DNA from: Mesorhizobium ventifaucium
GTDB lineage: Bacteria > Pseudomonadota > Alphaproteobacteria > Rhizobiales > Rhizobiaceae
DNA length: 64,000 nt
NCBI RefSeq assembly: GCF_935822925.1
Contig: NZ_CAKXZS010000022.1
Coordinates: 62,001-126,000, forward strand
Direction: 5' to 3'
Program-made: the position numbers and the translations under genes
Shown here: positions 1 through 7,781 of the stretch, piece after piece
Layout: every line of letters starts with the position of its first letter
Numbering within the stretch: position 1 is the stretch's first letter
Notes under the pieces: generated by a model
Database searches by the model: none
What the model saw: only the letters and a program-made list of their open reading frames with translations
What the model was told of the DNA's origin: nothing

Positions 1-1072
1 CGTCGAGCACGTGATGCACCGGTTGGGCCTTGCCGGCGGCGCCGAACATCTCGTGCAGCGACAGCACGGCGTCGTTGCAGGGATGGTAGGCGTAGTGACA
101 GGTCGGGCGATATTGGACCTTGCCCTTCTTGCCGCGCAGGGTGAAGAAGTCGGCGATCGAGATCGACTCGTTGTGCGTCACCAGGAAGCCGTATTGCGGG
201 CCCGGCGTCGGGCACCAGCTGCGCACACGCGTGTTGGCGCCCGGCTGCTCCAGATAGATCGCGGCCTTCGAGCCATGCTTGTGCTTCTTGCCGTTCTTCG
301 GCATCCATTTCTCATGCGTGCCCCAGCCGAGTTCGGCCGGTTGCAGCCCTTCCGAGATGAAGCCTTCGACCGACCAGGTGTTCCAGAACACGTTCATAGG
401 CTTCGGCTTCTTGGTGCGCTGCGTGTCGCGCTCGGCGATGTGGATACCCTTGACGCCGGCCTTCTTCATCAGCCTGGCCCAGCCTTCGCGATCGTGCTGC
501 GCGGGCTCCGAGAATTCGTGGCCAAGATCGGTGGCGAGGTTGACCAGCGCCTGCTTGACGAACCACGAGACCATGCCTGGATTGGCGCCGCAGGTGGAGA
601 TTGCGGTCGCCCCGCCGGGATGCGCGTGCTTTTCTTCGATCATGGATTCACGCAGCGCGTAGTTGCTGCGGCTGGCATTGTCGGCCTTGGTGTCGAAATA
701 GAAGCCGAGCCATGGCTCGACGACGGTGTCGATGTAGAGCACACCGAGCTTGCGACAGAGCCGCATCAAATCCACTGAGCCGGTGTCGACCGACAGGTTG
801 ACGCAAAAGCCCTGGCCACCGCCCTTGGTCAGCAGCGGCGTCAGCAGCTTCTTGTAGTTCTTGCTGGTCACCGCATCCTGCATGAAGGTGATGTCGCGCT
901 CGTCGAGCAGCTTGCGGTCGGTGTCGCGTGGGTCGATGACCGTCATGCGCGACTTGTCGAACCTGAAATGGCGCTCGATCAGCGGCAGCGTTCCCCGTCC
1001 GATCGAGCCGAAGCCGATCATCACGACAGGGCCGGTGATCTCACCGTAAACGGGCCAGTTTTCATTCGCCAT
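1..1072 (-). CDS. hss: Homospermidine synthase, N-terminal 357 codons (runs off window)
   Basis: Homospermidine synthase makes homospermidine from putrescine (two putrescines, or putrescine plus spermidine) in an NAD-dependent cytoplasmic reaction; homospermidine is a major polyamine of rhizobia. The reverse-strand frame opens at 1072 with MANENWPVYGEITGPVVMIG and stays open to the window edge. A dinucleotide-binding Gly motif, GFGSIG, lies at residues 20-25 and is followed by GTLPLIERHF, typical of the bacterial saccharopine-dehydrogenase-like enzyme. The family is about 480 residues, so roughly three quarters is present. It sits alone here; the ornithine decarboxylase that would supply putrescine is at 27171. 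The call rests on the strongly conserved N-terminus. Confidence 0.93.
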   Translation of the reverse strand, partial: MANENWPVYGEITGPVVMIGFGSIGRGTLPLIERHFRFDKSRMTVIDPRDTDRKLLDERDITFMQDAVTSKNYKKLLTPLLTKGGGQGFCVNLSVDTGSVDLMRLCRKLGVLYIDTVVEPWLGFYFDTKADNASRSNYALRESMIEEKHAHPGGATAISTCGANPGMVSWFVKQALVNLATDLGHEFSEPAQHDREGWARLMKKAGVKGIHIAERDTQRTKKPKPMNVFWNTWSVEGFISEGLQPAELGWGTHEKWMPKNGKKHKHGSKAAIYLEQPGANTRVRSWCPTPGPQYGFLVTHNESISIADFFTLRGKKGKVQYRPTCHYAYHPCNDAVLSLHEMFGAAGKAQPVHHVLD

Positions 1073-1470
1073 TTTATCGATTACTCCCTCAGATAGGCTG
1101 AAAAGCCGGGCAAACAGACGCAAAGCGGAGCATTTTTTTGCCAGACCGCCACGCGCTACAACCACAGATCATTGTCATAAACCAGCGAAAAGCCGCGAGC
1201 GACGCCGCATTCGCCATGGGTTAAGGACGACGACCAGTCGATCATGGCCGTCAGGACCTTGTCGCGTTGGGCAAACCCGAGCGCCAAAGATGCGCGACCT
1301 AAGATGCGGCGAGCATCAGCTCGTCGATGGTTCCGGATCCGGGCCGCAGCCCTACCTCCGCGCCCCACAGCGTTGGCCAACAGGCCAAAACAACCTGCCG
1401 ATGCGCCGACCTATTCACCCTTGCGGCAGATCGTGTGTCGTCTCCGCACGTTGGGAAGGCCGGCGTCTGT
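1073..1470. other. Intergenic region between hss and zur
   Basis: About 400 bases between the start of hss and the end of zur, both on the minus strand. It must hold the hss promoter, but I cannot place a convincing -35/-10 pair. A minus-strand frame at 1156-1380 reads through most of it; its last 35 codons look protein-like but match no family I recognise, so it is not called as a gene. Confidence 0.4.
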
Positions 1471-1851
1471 TCAATGCGCGCAAGCCTCGCATAGACCCGA
1501 AAGCTCCACCGTGGCCGAGTTGGTTCGGAAGCCCTGCCGTCGGGCAATGCGGCGCAGCACCCGCTCCAATGCCGGGTCATGAACCTCACTTGCCCGCCCG
1601 CAATTCGCGCAGATTGCAAAGGCGGCGCGCCCATGGGTGCCGCATTCGCCGTGGACGCAGAGCGCAAACGCGCTCAGGCTCTCGATCCGGTGAACCAGGC
1701 CCTGCTCGACGAGCCGATCCAGAGCGCGATAGATCTGTAGCGGTGAGCGGAGCCCTTCCTGGCGAAGAAGTCCAAGCAGTTCATAGGCCCCCATCGGCCT
1801 GTCGGAGCGCGCCAGCGCGTCGAGCACCAGCTGCTGGTTGCGTCCAGGCAT
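1471..1851 (-). CDS. zur: Zinc uptake regulator, Fur family
   Basis: Fur-family repressor, 126 residues, of the Zur branch: it binds DNA when loaded with zinc and shuts off zinc import. The N-terminal half is a winged helix (residues 1-60, including SPLQIYRALDRLVEQGLVHR). The C-terminal dimer domain has the CxxC pairs C81/C84 and C121/C124 that hold structural zinc, plus further ligand candidates C65, C70, H73, H91 and H126. I chose the start at 1851 because GGGGGAAC lies just upstream and the protein then begins MPGRNQQLVLDAL; an in-frame start at 1902 would add 17 atypical residues. It is divergent from the azt genes, with palindromic sites between them, so self-regulation and regulation of azt are likely. 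Confidence 0.92.
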   Translation of the reverse strand: MPGRNQQLVLDALARSDRPMGAYELLGLLRQEGLRSPLQIYRALDRLVEQGLVHRIESLSAFALCVHGECGTHGRAAFAICANCGRASEVHDPALERVLRRIARRQGFRTNSATVELSGLCEACAH

Positions 1852-1916
1852 CCGCTGTTCCCCCGTGATCCATGCAGTTTTGTTCCAGGCAGTTTTGATC
1901 ACAATGGCGAGCGTCG

Positions 1917-1964
1917 GTTATAGTATAACATTTTCGATTGACGAGCGTGATAACATAACATAAC
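1917..1964. promoter_or_regulatory. Candidate Zur operators between zur and the azt genes
   Basis: A perfect 13-base palindrome, GTTATAGTATAAC, spans 1917-1929. A second AT-rich motif, GATAACATAACATAAC, spans 1949-1964. Both resemble the site at 3247-3263 and the TTATGTNATAACATAA-like Zur sites of alphaproteobacteria. Their place between zur and the azt remnant suits a divergent repressed promoter. Binding is inferred, not shown. Confidence 0.65.
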
Positions 1965-1991
1965 GGATCGTCAAGAGCGGGGCTGACTTTG

Positions 1992-2192
1992 ATGGCTGCC
2001 GCGGAGATGGATCGAATGGCGGCCTGTGTGATCTTTCAAGACCTGACGCTGGGCAGCCATCCCGCCGCTTCGACGGGATCGTGCGGCACGACGATCATCT
2101 GTCGGCCGGCACGATCCACATTCCCTTCTAGCTCTGCCGGGACGCGCGGCTGCTTGCCACGCGTCCGGCGCATCTCCCACAGAACCGCTTGA
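1992..2192 (+). pseudogene. Probable remnant of aztA (zinc ABC transporter ATPase)
   Basis: In aztABCD operons, as I recall them, the ATPase (aztA) and permease (aztB) genes precede aztC. Here only about 200 bases separate the Zur-type sites from aztC. The frame from 1992 contains CVIFQDLTLGSHPAA, which resembles an AztA N-terminus (DLTLGYDRHPAV-like). The similarity then stops. A different frame over about 2068-2130 reads FDGIVRHDDHLSAGTIHIPF and ends at a stop, resembling the stretch after Walker A in an ABC ATPase. No Walker A, signature or Walker B motif and no permease segment remain. I read this as a heavily deleted aztAB. The similarity is short and judged by eye. Confidence 0.5.
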
Positions 2193-2209
2193 ACAAAGGA
2201 GTCGATAGA

Positions 2210-3196
2210 ATGTCCAGGACGCTGAAGCTCGCCGCCGTGATAGGCGCTATAACATCCTTGCCAATCGCTCCCTCGGTGGCCGCTGCCGAGAACCTTAGGG
2301 TTGTCGCCAGTTTCTCGATCATCGCCGATTTCGCCAAGAATGTCGGCGGCGATCGTGTCGACATCGTCACGCTGGTCGGCCCGAATGGTGACGCACATGT
2401 CTACGAACCGAAACCGGCCGACGCGGCCACCGTCGGTTCGGCCGACGTGGTGCTGGTCAACGGCCTCCAGTTCGAGGGTTTCCTCCAGCGTCTCGTCGAG
2501 GCGAGCGCCACCAAGGCGCCGATCGTCGAATTGACCAAAGGCGGCGAGGTGTTGCGCAACACCGAGGAAGAAGGTCACCACGATCAGCATAAAGCCGCCG
2601 AGGGCGAGGGAGGTCACGCCGCGGCGGCGGAAGAGGGCCATGAGGAAGGGCACCATCATCACGGCGAGTCCGATCCCCATGCATGGCAGTCCGTGCACAA
2701 TGCCGAACTCTATGTGAAGAACATCGCCGACGCGTTCTGTGCCGCCGATGCAGCCGGCTGTGACACTTATCGGGCCAATGCCAAATCATACGGCCAGCAG
2801 CTCGAGGCACTGGAAGCGGAGATCAAAGCCGCCGTAGCCGAGATCCCCGAGGACAAGCGCACGATCATCACATCCCACGACGCGTATAAGTATTTCGAAC
2901 ACGAATACGGCATAAAATTCCTGGCACCGGAGGGCGTCTCCACTGAATCGGAGGCTTCAGCCTCCGATGTCGCGGCCCTGATCAAACAGATCAGGCAAGA
3001 CAAGGCATCGGCAATCTTCGTGGAGAACGTCACCAATCCGCGCCTGATCGAGCAGATCGCCAGCGAGACGGGCCTGAAAGTCGGCGGTGAACTCTACTCC
3101 GACGCCCTGTCGGATAAGAACGGTCCGGCTGCGACCTATCTCGAGATGATGCGGCACAACATCACGACGATCAAAGGCGCGATCCTCGGAAGCTGA
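2210..3196 (+). CDS. aztC: Zinc-binding periplasmic protein of an ABC transporter (AztC/ZnuA type)
   Basis: Cluster A-I solute-binding protein, 328 residues, that captures zinc in the periplasm. A signal peptide occupies about residues 1-26 (ending SVAAAEN). Expected ligand segments are present: DAHVYEP, SDPHAW, ITSHDAYKYF and YSDALS. An acidic, His-rich flexible loop lies between the first and second of these and includes GHEEGHHHHGE, typical of zinc- rather than manganese-specific members. The start at 2210 is chosen over 2189 because AGGAG at 2197-2201 is well spaced from it. aztD follows 78 bases later, which favours AztC over ZnuA. The cognate ATPase and permease are missing next to it, so it either serves a transporter elsewhere or is a leftover binding protein. 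Confidence 0.88.
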   Translation: MSRTLKLAAVIGAITSLPIAPSVAAAENLRVVASFSIIADFAKNVGGDRVDIVTLVGPNGDAHVYEPKPADAATVGSADVVLVNGLQFEGFLQRLVEASATKAPIVELTKGGEVLRNTEEEGHHDQHKAAEGEGGHAAAAEEGHEEGHHHHGESDPHAWQSVHNAELYVKNIADAFCAADAAGCDTYRANAKSYGQQLEALEAEIKAAVAEIPEDKRTIITSHDAYKYFEHEYGIKFLAPEGVSTESEASASDVAALIKQIRQDKASAIFVENVTNPRLIEQIASETGLKVGGELYSDALSDKNGPAATYLEMMRHNITTIKGAILGS

Positions 3197-3202
3197 CCGC
3201 CA

Positions 3203-3236
3203 CGACGGAAAGGCGGAGAAATCCGCCTCTTCGTCG
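3203..3236 (+). terminator. Hairpin after aztC
   Basis: AGGCGGA (3211-3217), loop GAAA, TCCGCCT (3222-3228), extended by CGACG/CGTCG outside. There is little U-tract. It would separate aztC from aztD transcription, which fits aztD having its own operator-like site downstream. Confidence 0.5.
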
Positions 3237-3246
3237 ATCATAATGC

Positions 3247-3263
3247 GTTATGTAATAACATAA
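3247..3263. promoter_or_regulatory. Zur-type operator in front of aztD
   Basis: GTTATGTAATAACATAA is a near-perfect palindrome ending about 10 bases before the aztD start at 3275, where a bound repressor would block transcription or initiation. It is the best Zur-like site in the window and resembles those at 1917-1964. Regulation by the neighbouring Zur is inferred. Confidence 0.7.
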
Positions 3264-3274
3264 AGGAGAATACC

Positions 3275-4486
3275 ATGAGGACAAATTGGGCGTCAGCCAC
3301 GGCCATCGCGCTGCTTCTGTCCCTATCAACAAGTGCTGCCCATGCCGAGGAGGTGACCGCATGGCGCCTCTTCATCTCGGATCACGCGGACCCGAAGGTG
3401 ACCGTAATCGATGCGATCGATGGCGAAAAGCTCGACACGTTCGAGATCAAAGGGCCAGCGTCGCTCCATCGCAGCGAAAGCGGCAGGACCGTGTTTGCCG
3501 TGCAGGGCTCGGCCGGCGTCGTTGCCGGGATCGCGAGCGGCATTTCCTTCGAGGACCATGGCGAACACGGCGACATCGACGTCGAAGCGCCAAAATTTGC
3601 CGGTGTCGAGATCACAGGCAACAAGCCGTCGCATTTCGTCGAGCATGGCGGAGACTTCGCCGTTTTTTTCGACGGCGAGGGTGTCGCCCGCATCATCTCC
3701 GAAAAATCCGTCCTGGAAGGCAAGCCGGATTTCATGGAAGTCAAGACCGACGCGCCGCAGCACGGCGTCGCAGTCGCCTATGGCTCCCATGTCCTGCTGT
3801 CGGAGCCGAACCGGGAAAAGCCGGACGAACTCCCGGTCGGCATCAGGGTCACCGACAAAGCCGGCGCGCCGATCGGCGGCATCCACGCTTGCCCAGACCT
3901 CCACGGCGAGGCGTCTTCCGGTAACATCCTGGCTTTCGCCTGCGCGACCGGCCTGCTTGTCGTCAGCCATGGCGACGGCAGCCCGGCGGTCCGTCATCTG
4001 CCCTATGCCGACAGCCTGCCGGATGGCAAAACGACGACGCTGATCGGTGGCAGAGGCCTGCAGTATTTCCTCGGCAACTACGGCGCCGACAAGGTGGTGC
4101 TGATCGATCCGACGATCGAGAGCGACTCATTCCGGCTGATCAACCTTCCGACGCGCCGCGTGCATTTCGCGGTCGACCCCGTTTGTGCCAAGTTCGCCTA
4201 CGTCATCACCGAGGACGGCCAGCTTCACCAGCTCGATGTGGTCAAGGGGGAGATCGCAAACTCGCTCAAGCTGACCGGCCCCTATTCGATGGACGGTCAC
4301 TGGAGCGATCCGAGGCCGCGTGTCGCGGTGGCCGGCGACAAGATCGTGGTCACTGATCCCCTGCAAGGCGTGCTGCATCTCGTCGACGCGACGTCGTTTG
4401 AGAAAACCGGCGACATTGCCGTCGAAGGCAAACCCTTCAACATCGTTTCCGTCGGCGGCTCCGGTCAGACCCACGCAGGCGAATAG
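3275..4486 (+). CDS. aztD: Periplasmic zinc chaperone AztD
   Basis: AztD proteins are secreted, beta-propeller-like zinc chaperones that hand zinc to AztC in the periplasm. This 403-residue protein has a signal peptide (residues 1-24, ending STSAAHA) followed by repeated beta-rich segments in a propeller pattern. Histidines that could bind metal are scattered through it (HRSE, FEDHGEHGDID, HFVEHGGD, CPDLHGE). GGAG at 3265-3268 precedes the ATG. It follows aztC and carries its own Zur-type palindrome. With the ABC core gone from this locus, AztD may act as a periplasmic zinc store or serve another importer. Confidence 0.87.
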   Translation: MRTNWASATAIALLLSLSTSAAHAEEVTAWRLFISDHADPKVTVIDAIDGEKLDTFEIKGPASLHRSESGRTVFAVQGSAGVVAGIASGISFEDHGEHGDIDVEAPKFAGVEITGNKPSHFVEHGGDFAVFFDGEGVARIISEKSVLEGKPDFMEVKTDAPQHGVAVAYGSHVLLSEPNREKPDELPVGIRVTDKAGAPIGGIHACPDLHGEASSGNILAFACATGLLVVSHGDGSPAVRHLPYADSLPDGKTTTLIGGRGLQYFLGNYGADKVVLIDPTIESDSFRLINLPTRRVHFAVDPVCAKFAYVITEDGQLHQLDVVKGEIANSLKLTGPYSMDGHWSDPRPRVAVAGDKIVVTDPLQGVLHLVDATSFEKTGDIAVEGKPFNIVSVGGSGQTHAGE

Positions 4487-4512
4487 TGTCGCTCCTCCCA
4501 AGCGGCTGCCAC

Positions 4513-4544
4513 GCGTCCGGCCCATTTTTTGTCGGGCCGGACGC
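4513..4544 (+). terminator. Perfect hairpin after aztD
   Basis: GCGTCCGGCCC (4513-4523) and GGGCCGGACGC (4534-4544) are an exact 11-base inverted repeat around a T-rich loop. It lies between convergent aztD and pabC and could stop either. No strong U-run follows the stem on the plus strand. Confidence 0.6.
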
Positions 4545-4613
4545 ATCTTACAACTCAAGGGGAGACAAGCGAGGCGCAATCATAGGCTGTATCGTCGGTG
4601 CCTTGATTGCGTT

Positions 4614-5276
4614 TCAGCCCAGCCGCGCCGGGATCAGTCCGCGCAGTGAATTGCCGACGAACAGCGCTTTGGCCGACTTCAGATCGTCCAGGCTGTAAAT
4701 TGCCTCGCGGGCGCGGCCTTCATCCAGCAATTCGCCGCGCAAGACGCCAGGCAGCAAGCCGCAATCGAGCCGCGGCGTTGCCAGCACGCCGTCGCCGAAA
4801 TCGGCAAACAGATTGGTGATCGTGCCCTCACAGAGTTCGCCACGCTCGTTGGCCAGCAGCACCTCGTCGGCCCGGCTGATCAGATATTCGGCTCGCGCCC
4901 GCTGATAGATGTCCCGGCGGCTCGTCTTGTGGCGCAGCAGCGTGTCGCTTGATTGAAGCCGCACCCGCGCCAGTTGCAGCCTCCAGACCTTGTCGGCCGC
5001 GTGCGGCTCATAAGGCAGCGCCGAGACCGTCACCTTGCCGCTGCGCGACAGGACCAGGCGTGTGCGCAAGGCTATGTCAGGCCGGTCGACGGCGTTCCTG
5101 AGCATCTCGCCGACCTTCTGCGGATCGCAGGCAAAACCCAGTTCGGCTGCCGAGCCATAAAGGCGCGCCAAATGGCGGTCGAAACGGAGGAAGCCTTGGC
5201 CCGGCTGCCAGCGCATGGTTTCGATCAGGTCGAAATCGGCGGTGTTCCCGTCGCGTAGCGCGCTTTCAGCAGGCAC
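4614..5276 (-). CDS. pabC: Aminodeoxychorismate lyase-like class IV aminotransferase
   Basis: PLP enzyme of fold type IV that removes pyruvate from 4-amino-4-deoxychorismate to give p-aminobenzoate for folate. The 220-residue product begins near FDLIETMRW and carries family landmarks: RFDRHLARL, the Lys region (LLRHKTSRRDIYQ), EGTITNLF, and CGLLPGVLRGELL. The start is uncertain. A GTG at 5276 lies inside the end of pabB behind a GAGGAGGAG stretch, giving a 52-base overlap. In many alphaproteobacteria PabB and PabC are one fused protein, and here the C-terminal PabB frame and this frame join smoothly apart from one frame change. It is therefore either a translationally coupled gene or the second half of a frameshifted fusion. 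Confidence 0.85.
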   Translation of the reverse strand: MPAESALRDGNTADFDLIETMRWQPGQGFLRFDRHLARLYGSAAELGFACDPQKVGEMLRNAVDRPDIALRTRLVLSRSGKVTVSALPYEPHAADKVWRLQLARVRLQSSDTLLRHKTSRRDIYQRARAEYLISRADEVLLANERGELCEGTITNLFADFGDGVLATPRLDCGLLPGVLRGELLDEGRAREAIYSLDDLKSAKALFVGNSLRGLIPARLG

Positions 5277-6385
5277 TCCTGATACTCCTCCTCTGCCGTC
5301 GAATCGAAGACGACGCCGCCGCCGACATTGTAGACGGCCTCGCCGCTGGAAAAGAGCGATATGGTGCGGATCGCCACCGAAAAGCGCATCGTGCCGCCGG
5401 GCGCGATCCAGCCGATGGCGCCGCAATAGACGTCGCGCGGCGTGGCTTCCAGATCGTGTAGGATTTCCATGGCGCGGATTTTCGGAGCGCCGGTGATCGA
5501 TCCGCATGGAAACAGAGCGGCGAAGATCCGGCGGATGGTGAGGTCGGGCAACAGCTTGGCCCGCACGCGGCTCACCATCTGGTGGACGGTCGGGTAGCTC
5601 TCGATGCGGAAAAGCTCCGGCACCTCCAGCGTGCCGACTTCGCTGATCAGCGAAATGTCGTTGCGCAGCAGATCGACGATCATCCGGTTCTCAGCCTGGT
5701 TCTTCTCGTCATTGAGCAAGAACGCCTTCAGCCGCTTGTCCTGCGCCTTGGTCGCGCCGCGCGGGGCGGTGCCCTTCATCGGATGCGTCTCGATCATGCC
5801 TGCGGCGTCGATCTCGAAGAACAGTTCCGGCGAACGCGACAAGACGACCGGATCGCCGAGCGCGATCAGCGCGCCGTATTTCACCGGCTGGCGCTCCGTC
5901 AGCGCATCGAAGGCGGCCAGCGGATCGCCCGACCACTGCGCATGAACCGGAAAGGTCAGATTGCCCTGATAGCAATCACCCTTGCGAATGTGATTGTGGA
6001 GCCGCGCAAAGCGTTTTGCGTAGTCTTCTGAAGACCAGGCGGCCCTGGCGTTGAAGATCGGGGCGTCGATGATCGGGCCGTTGGTCGCCGGCGCGTTGCC
6101 GGGCACGACCGGCTGTTCGACAGGCGCGTCGAAGATCCCCAGGCAGACAAGCGGGGCGCGGCGTCCGCCCGGCAGCAGCGGAACGAGTTTCGGCTCGAGC
6201 AGGTAGCCGGCCTCGTAGGAGAAGTATCCGGCCAGCCATTTGCCGGCGTCATGCGCGGCCTGCGCAATTTCCAGCGCCGGCAGGAAATCCTCCGCCTCAT
6301 GCGCCACGATGATGTCGGCCGGCCGGTCGAAGACGAGCTGATGTGCGCGCTCGTCATTTCGAAAAATTGCAGAGGGCAGGGGCAT
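5225..6385 (-). CDS. pabB: Aminodeoxychorismate synthase component I
   Basis: Chorismate-binding subunit that, with glutamine amidotransferase PabA or ammonia, converts chorismate to 4-amino-4-deoxychorismate. The 386-residue product has the TrpE/PabB core. The conserved motifs HPMKGTAPRG, NDISLISEVG, GSITGAPKIRAMEI and YCGAIGWIAPGG are all present. It is short at the N-terminus, as in PabB domains of fused PabB-PabC proteins. It ends EYQECLLKARYATGTPPIST, overlapping pabC in another frame. Its own ribosome-binding site is weak. No pabA is visible nearby. Confidence 0.9.
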   Translation of the reverse strand: MPLPSAIFRNDERAHQLVFDRPADIIVAHEAEDFLPALEIAQAAHDAGKWLAGYFSYEAGYLLEPKLVPLLPGGRRAPLVCLGIFDAPVEQPVVPGNAPATNGPIIDAPIFNARAAWSSEDYAKRFARLHNHIRKGDCYQGNLTFPVHAQWSGDPLAAFDALTERQPVKYGALIALGDPVVLSRSPELFFEIDAAGMIETHPMKGTAPRGATKAQDKRLKAFLLNDEKNQAENRMIVDLLRNDISLISEVGTLEVPELFRIESYPTVHQMVSRVRAKLLPDLTIRRIFAALFPCGSITGAPKIRAMEILHDLEATPRDVYCGAIGWIAPGGTMRFSVAIRTISLFSSGEAVYNVGGGVVFDSTAEEEYQECLLKARYATGTPPIST

Positions 6386-6558
6386 GGGACTCGGATGCTG
6401 CGATCAATGACGCCAGCTATCGCTCTATATGGCGGCTCGATCGCGCGCAATCGAGAGGCCGGCGTCTCAAGACGCAAACGCAGCCTTGCTGCAAAAGCAA
6501 ACTGGCGGCGCCTCGCGGGTGTCGCCGGTCTCTTATGTGCTCGATGCCGGCAGGCAAT

Positions 6559-7419
6559 TCAGCTGTTGGTCCCGGTCCCCGCGGTCGGGAAGCGGCGCGC
6601 AAATTCCTCCTCTTCGCCGGCGGCAAGCAGTTTCGCCTGCTCGATCCAGCGCTCACGCTCGATGCGGCCGTCGAAGTTCAACGTCTCCTCGATCCGCTTG
6701 ACGTCGGCGGCCGTCCAGGCGGCGATTTGCGCATAGGTCGTGACTCCGAGCCCGTGGAGCAATCGCTCGTTGGCCGGACCGATGCCGATCAGGCGGCGCA
6801 GATTGCTGGCTGTGTCCGCCGCCGCCTTTGCTGTCGCGGCTTTCTTTGCCGCCGGCGCAGCGCTCTTTGGCGCAGCACTCGATGCGGGAGGTGTTGGCGC
6901 ACTTGCCTGCGACGCGCTCGCTTTCGACGCACTCGCTTTCGGCGCACTCGTTTTCGACGCACTGGCCTTCGGCGCGGCTGAAGCCTTCGCGGCCGCCGGC
7001 TTCTTGGACGTGGTCTTTGCTGGCCCGGACTGTGCTGGCGCGGCCTTTGCTGGCGCGGCCTTTGCTGGCGCGGTCTTTGCTGACCCGGTCTTTGCTGGCG
7101 TCGTCTTGGCCGGTGTCGTCTTGGCGGGCGTCGTCTTGGCCGGCGCCGCCATCAATGCCGAGGGTGCCGGGATTGCTGCCTTTGTCGCACCGGTCTTGGT
7201 GCCTAGTGCCTCGCCCAGCTGGCGCTCCAGGTCGGCGCGGGCGCCGCGGCATGCTTCCAGCTCACGGGTCAGGCGGTCGGCGTCGGCGCGCAGCCTGTCG
7301 CGTTCGCTGCGGGTGCGGTCCATGTCACCCCGTAGGCTGTCGCGCTCGCGTCCCCAGATGAACCAGCCAACCAACACACCTACCAGGAACGCCAGGAGCA
7401 TGTAGAAAAAAGTGCCCAT
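6559..7419 (-). CDS. Membrane-anchored Lys/Ala/Pro-rich protein with C-terminal helix-hairpin-helix domain
   Basis: 286 residues in three parts. One transmembrane helix lies near the start (FYMLLAFLVGVLVGWFIWG), followed by a short coiled coil (RSERDRLRADADRLTRELEA). A long low-complexity linker of about 120 residues is built from repeats such as PAKTT, APAKA and PKASAS. The C-terminal domain of about 65 residues (LRRLIGIGPANERLLHGLG onward, ending with FDGRIERERW) resembles the DUF4332-like helix-hairpin-helix extension also found on rhizobial NuoE and L21 proteins. The start at 7419 has GGAGAGAG just upstream; a longer frame to 7476 lacks this. The linker would reach from the membrane into the cytoplasm. 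Function unknown. Confidence 0.75.
   Translation of the reverse strand: MGTFFYMLLAFLVGVLVGWFIWGRERDSLRGDMDRTRSERDRLRADADRLTRELEACRGARADLERQLGEALGTKTGATKAAIPAPSALMAAPAKTTPAKTTPAKTTPAKTGSAKTAPAKAAPAKAAPAQSGPAKTTSKKPAAAKASAAPKASASKTSAPKASASKASASQASAPTPPASSAAPKSAAPAAKKAATAKAAADTASNLRRLIGIGPANERLLHGLGVTTYAQIAAWTAADVKRIEETLNFDGRIERERWIEQAKLLAAGEEEEFARRFPTAGTGTNS
6890..7150. repeat. Short tandem repeats coding for PAKTT/SASK units
   Basis: Runs of 15-base units repeat inside the coding region (for example GTCGTCTTGGCCGG and TTTGCTGGCGCGGCC variants on the plus strand). They produce the low-complexity linker of the protein at 6559-7419. Copy number is probably variable between strains, and the repeats also open long antisense frames that are not genes. 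Confidence 0.7.
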
Positions 7420-7781
7420 TGTCTCTCTCCAGTGCGATCCATCTGCCGTGGCCTGGGACCTTGGCACAAGGACCATTCAATGGTGTGCTCCGCTGCTCGC
7501 GGAACGGCCGGCTTAAATCGCGCTGTCGGCGACCGGCTTTTCCTGCCATGGCCAACGGCGCTGTCGCAATCGTTGAAGCGCCGTGACCGGCCGAAGATTT
7601 GGCCTTAGCCCGGCGCCCGACTGCGGTTGAGACGGGACGCTATCATACAGCTTCCGGAAAGCTAACGGAAAAATTCCACGGAGAGTTATTTAAGAACAGA
7701 TATTTAGGGCAAGAATAGAACGGCCGCAATATGCATTGCGGCTAAACTGTTCTGTCGAACCTGGATATTCAGCGCTGCGCG
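7420..7781. other. Intergenic region with one hairpin
   Basis: About 360 bases between the pepF stop and the start of the membrane-anchored protein. It contains the inverted repeat GCCGCAAT (7723-7730) / ATTGCGGC (7735-7742), which could end pepF transcription on the minus strand. I see no gene or other clear signal in the rest. Confidence 0.4.

Noticed and set aside
1156..1380. Minus-strand 74-codon frame between hss and zur
   Set aside because: Its last 35 codons look protein-like, but the start overlaps other frames, there is no ribosome-binding site, and I recognise no family.
6740..7405. Plus-strand Ala/Phe-rich frame opposite the Lys/Ala/Pro-rich protein
   Set aside because: It is produced by the 15-base repeats of the real gene, with no start signal.
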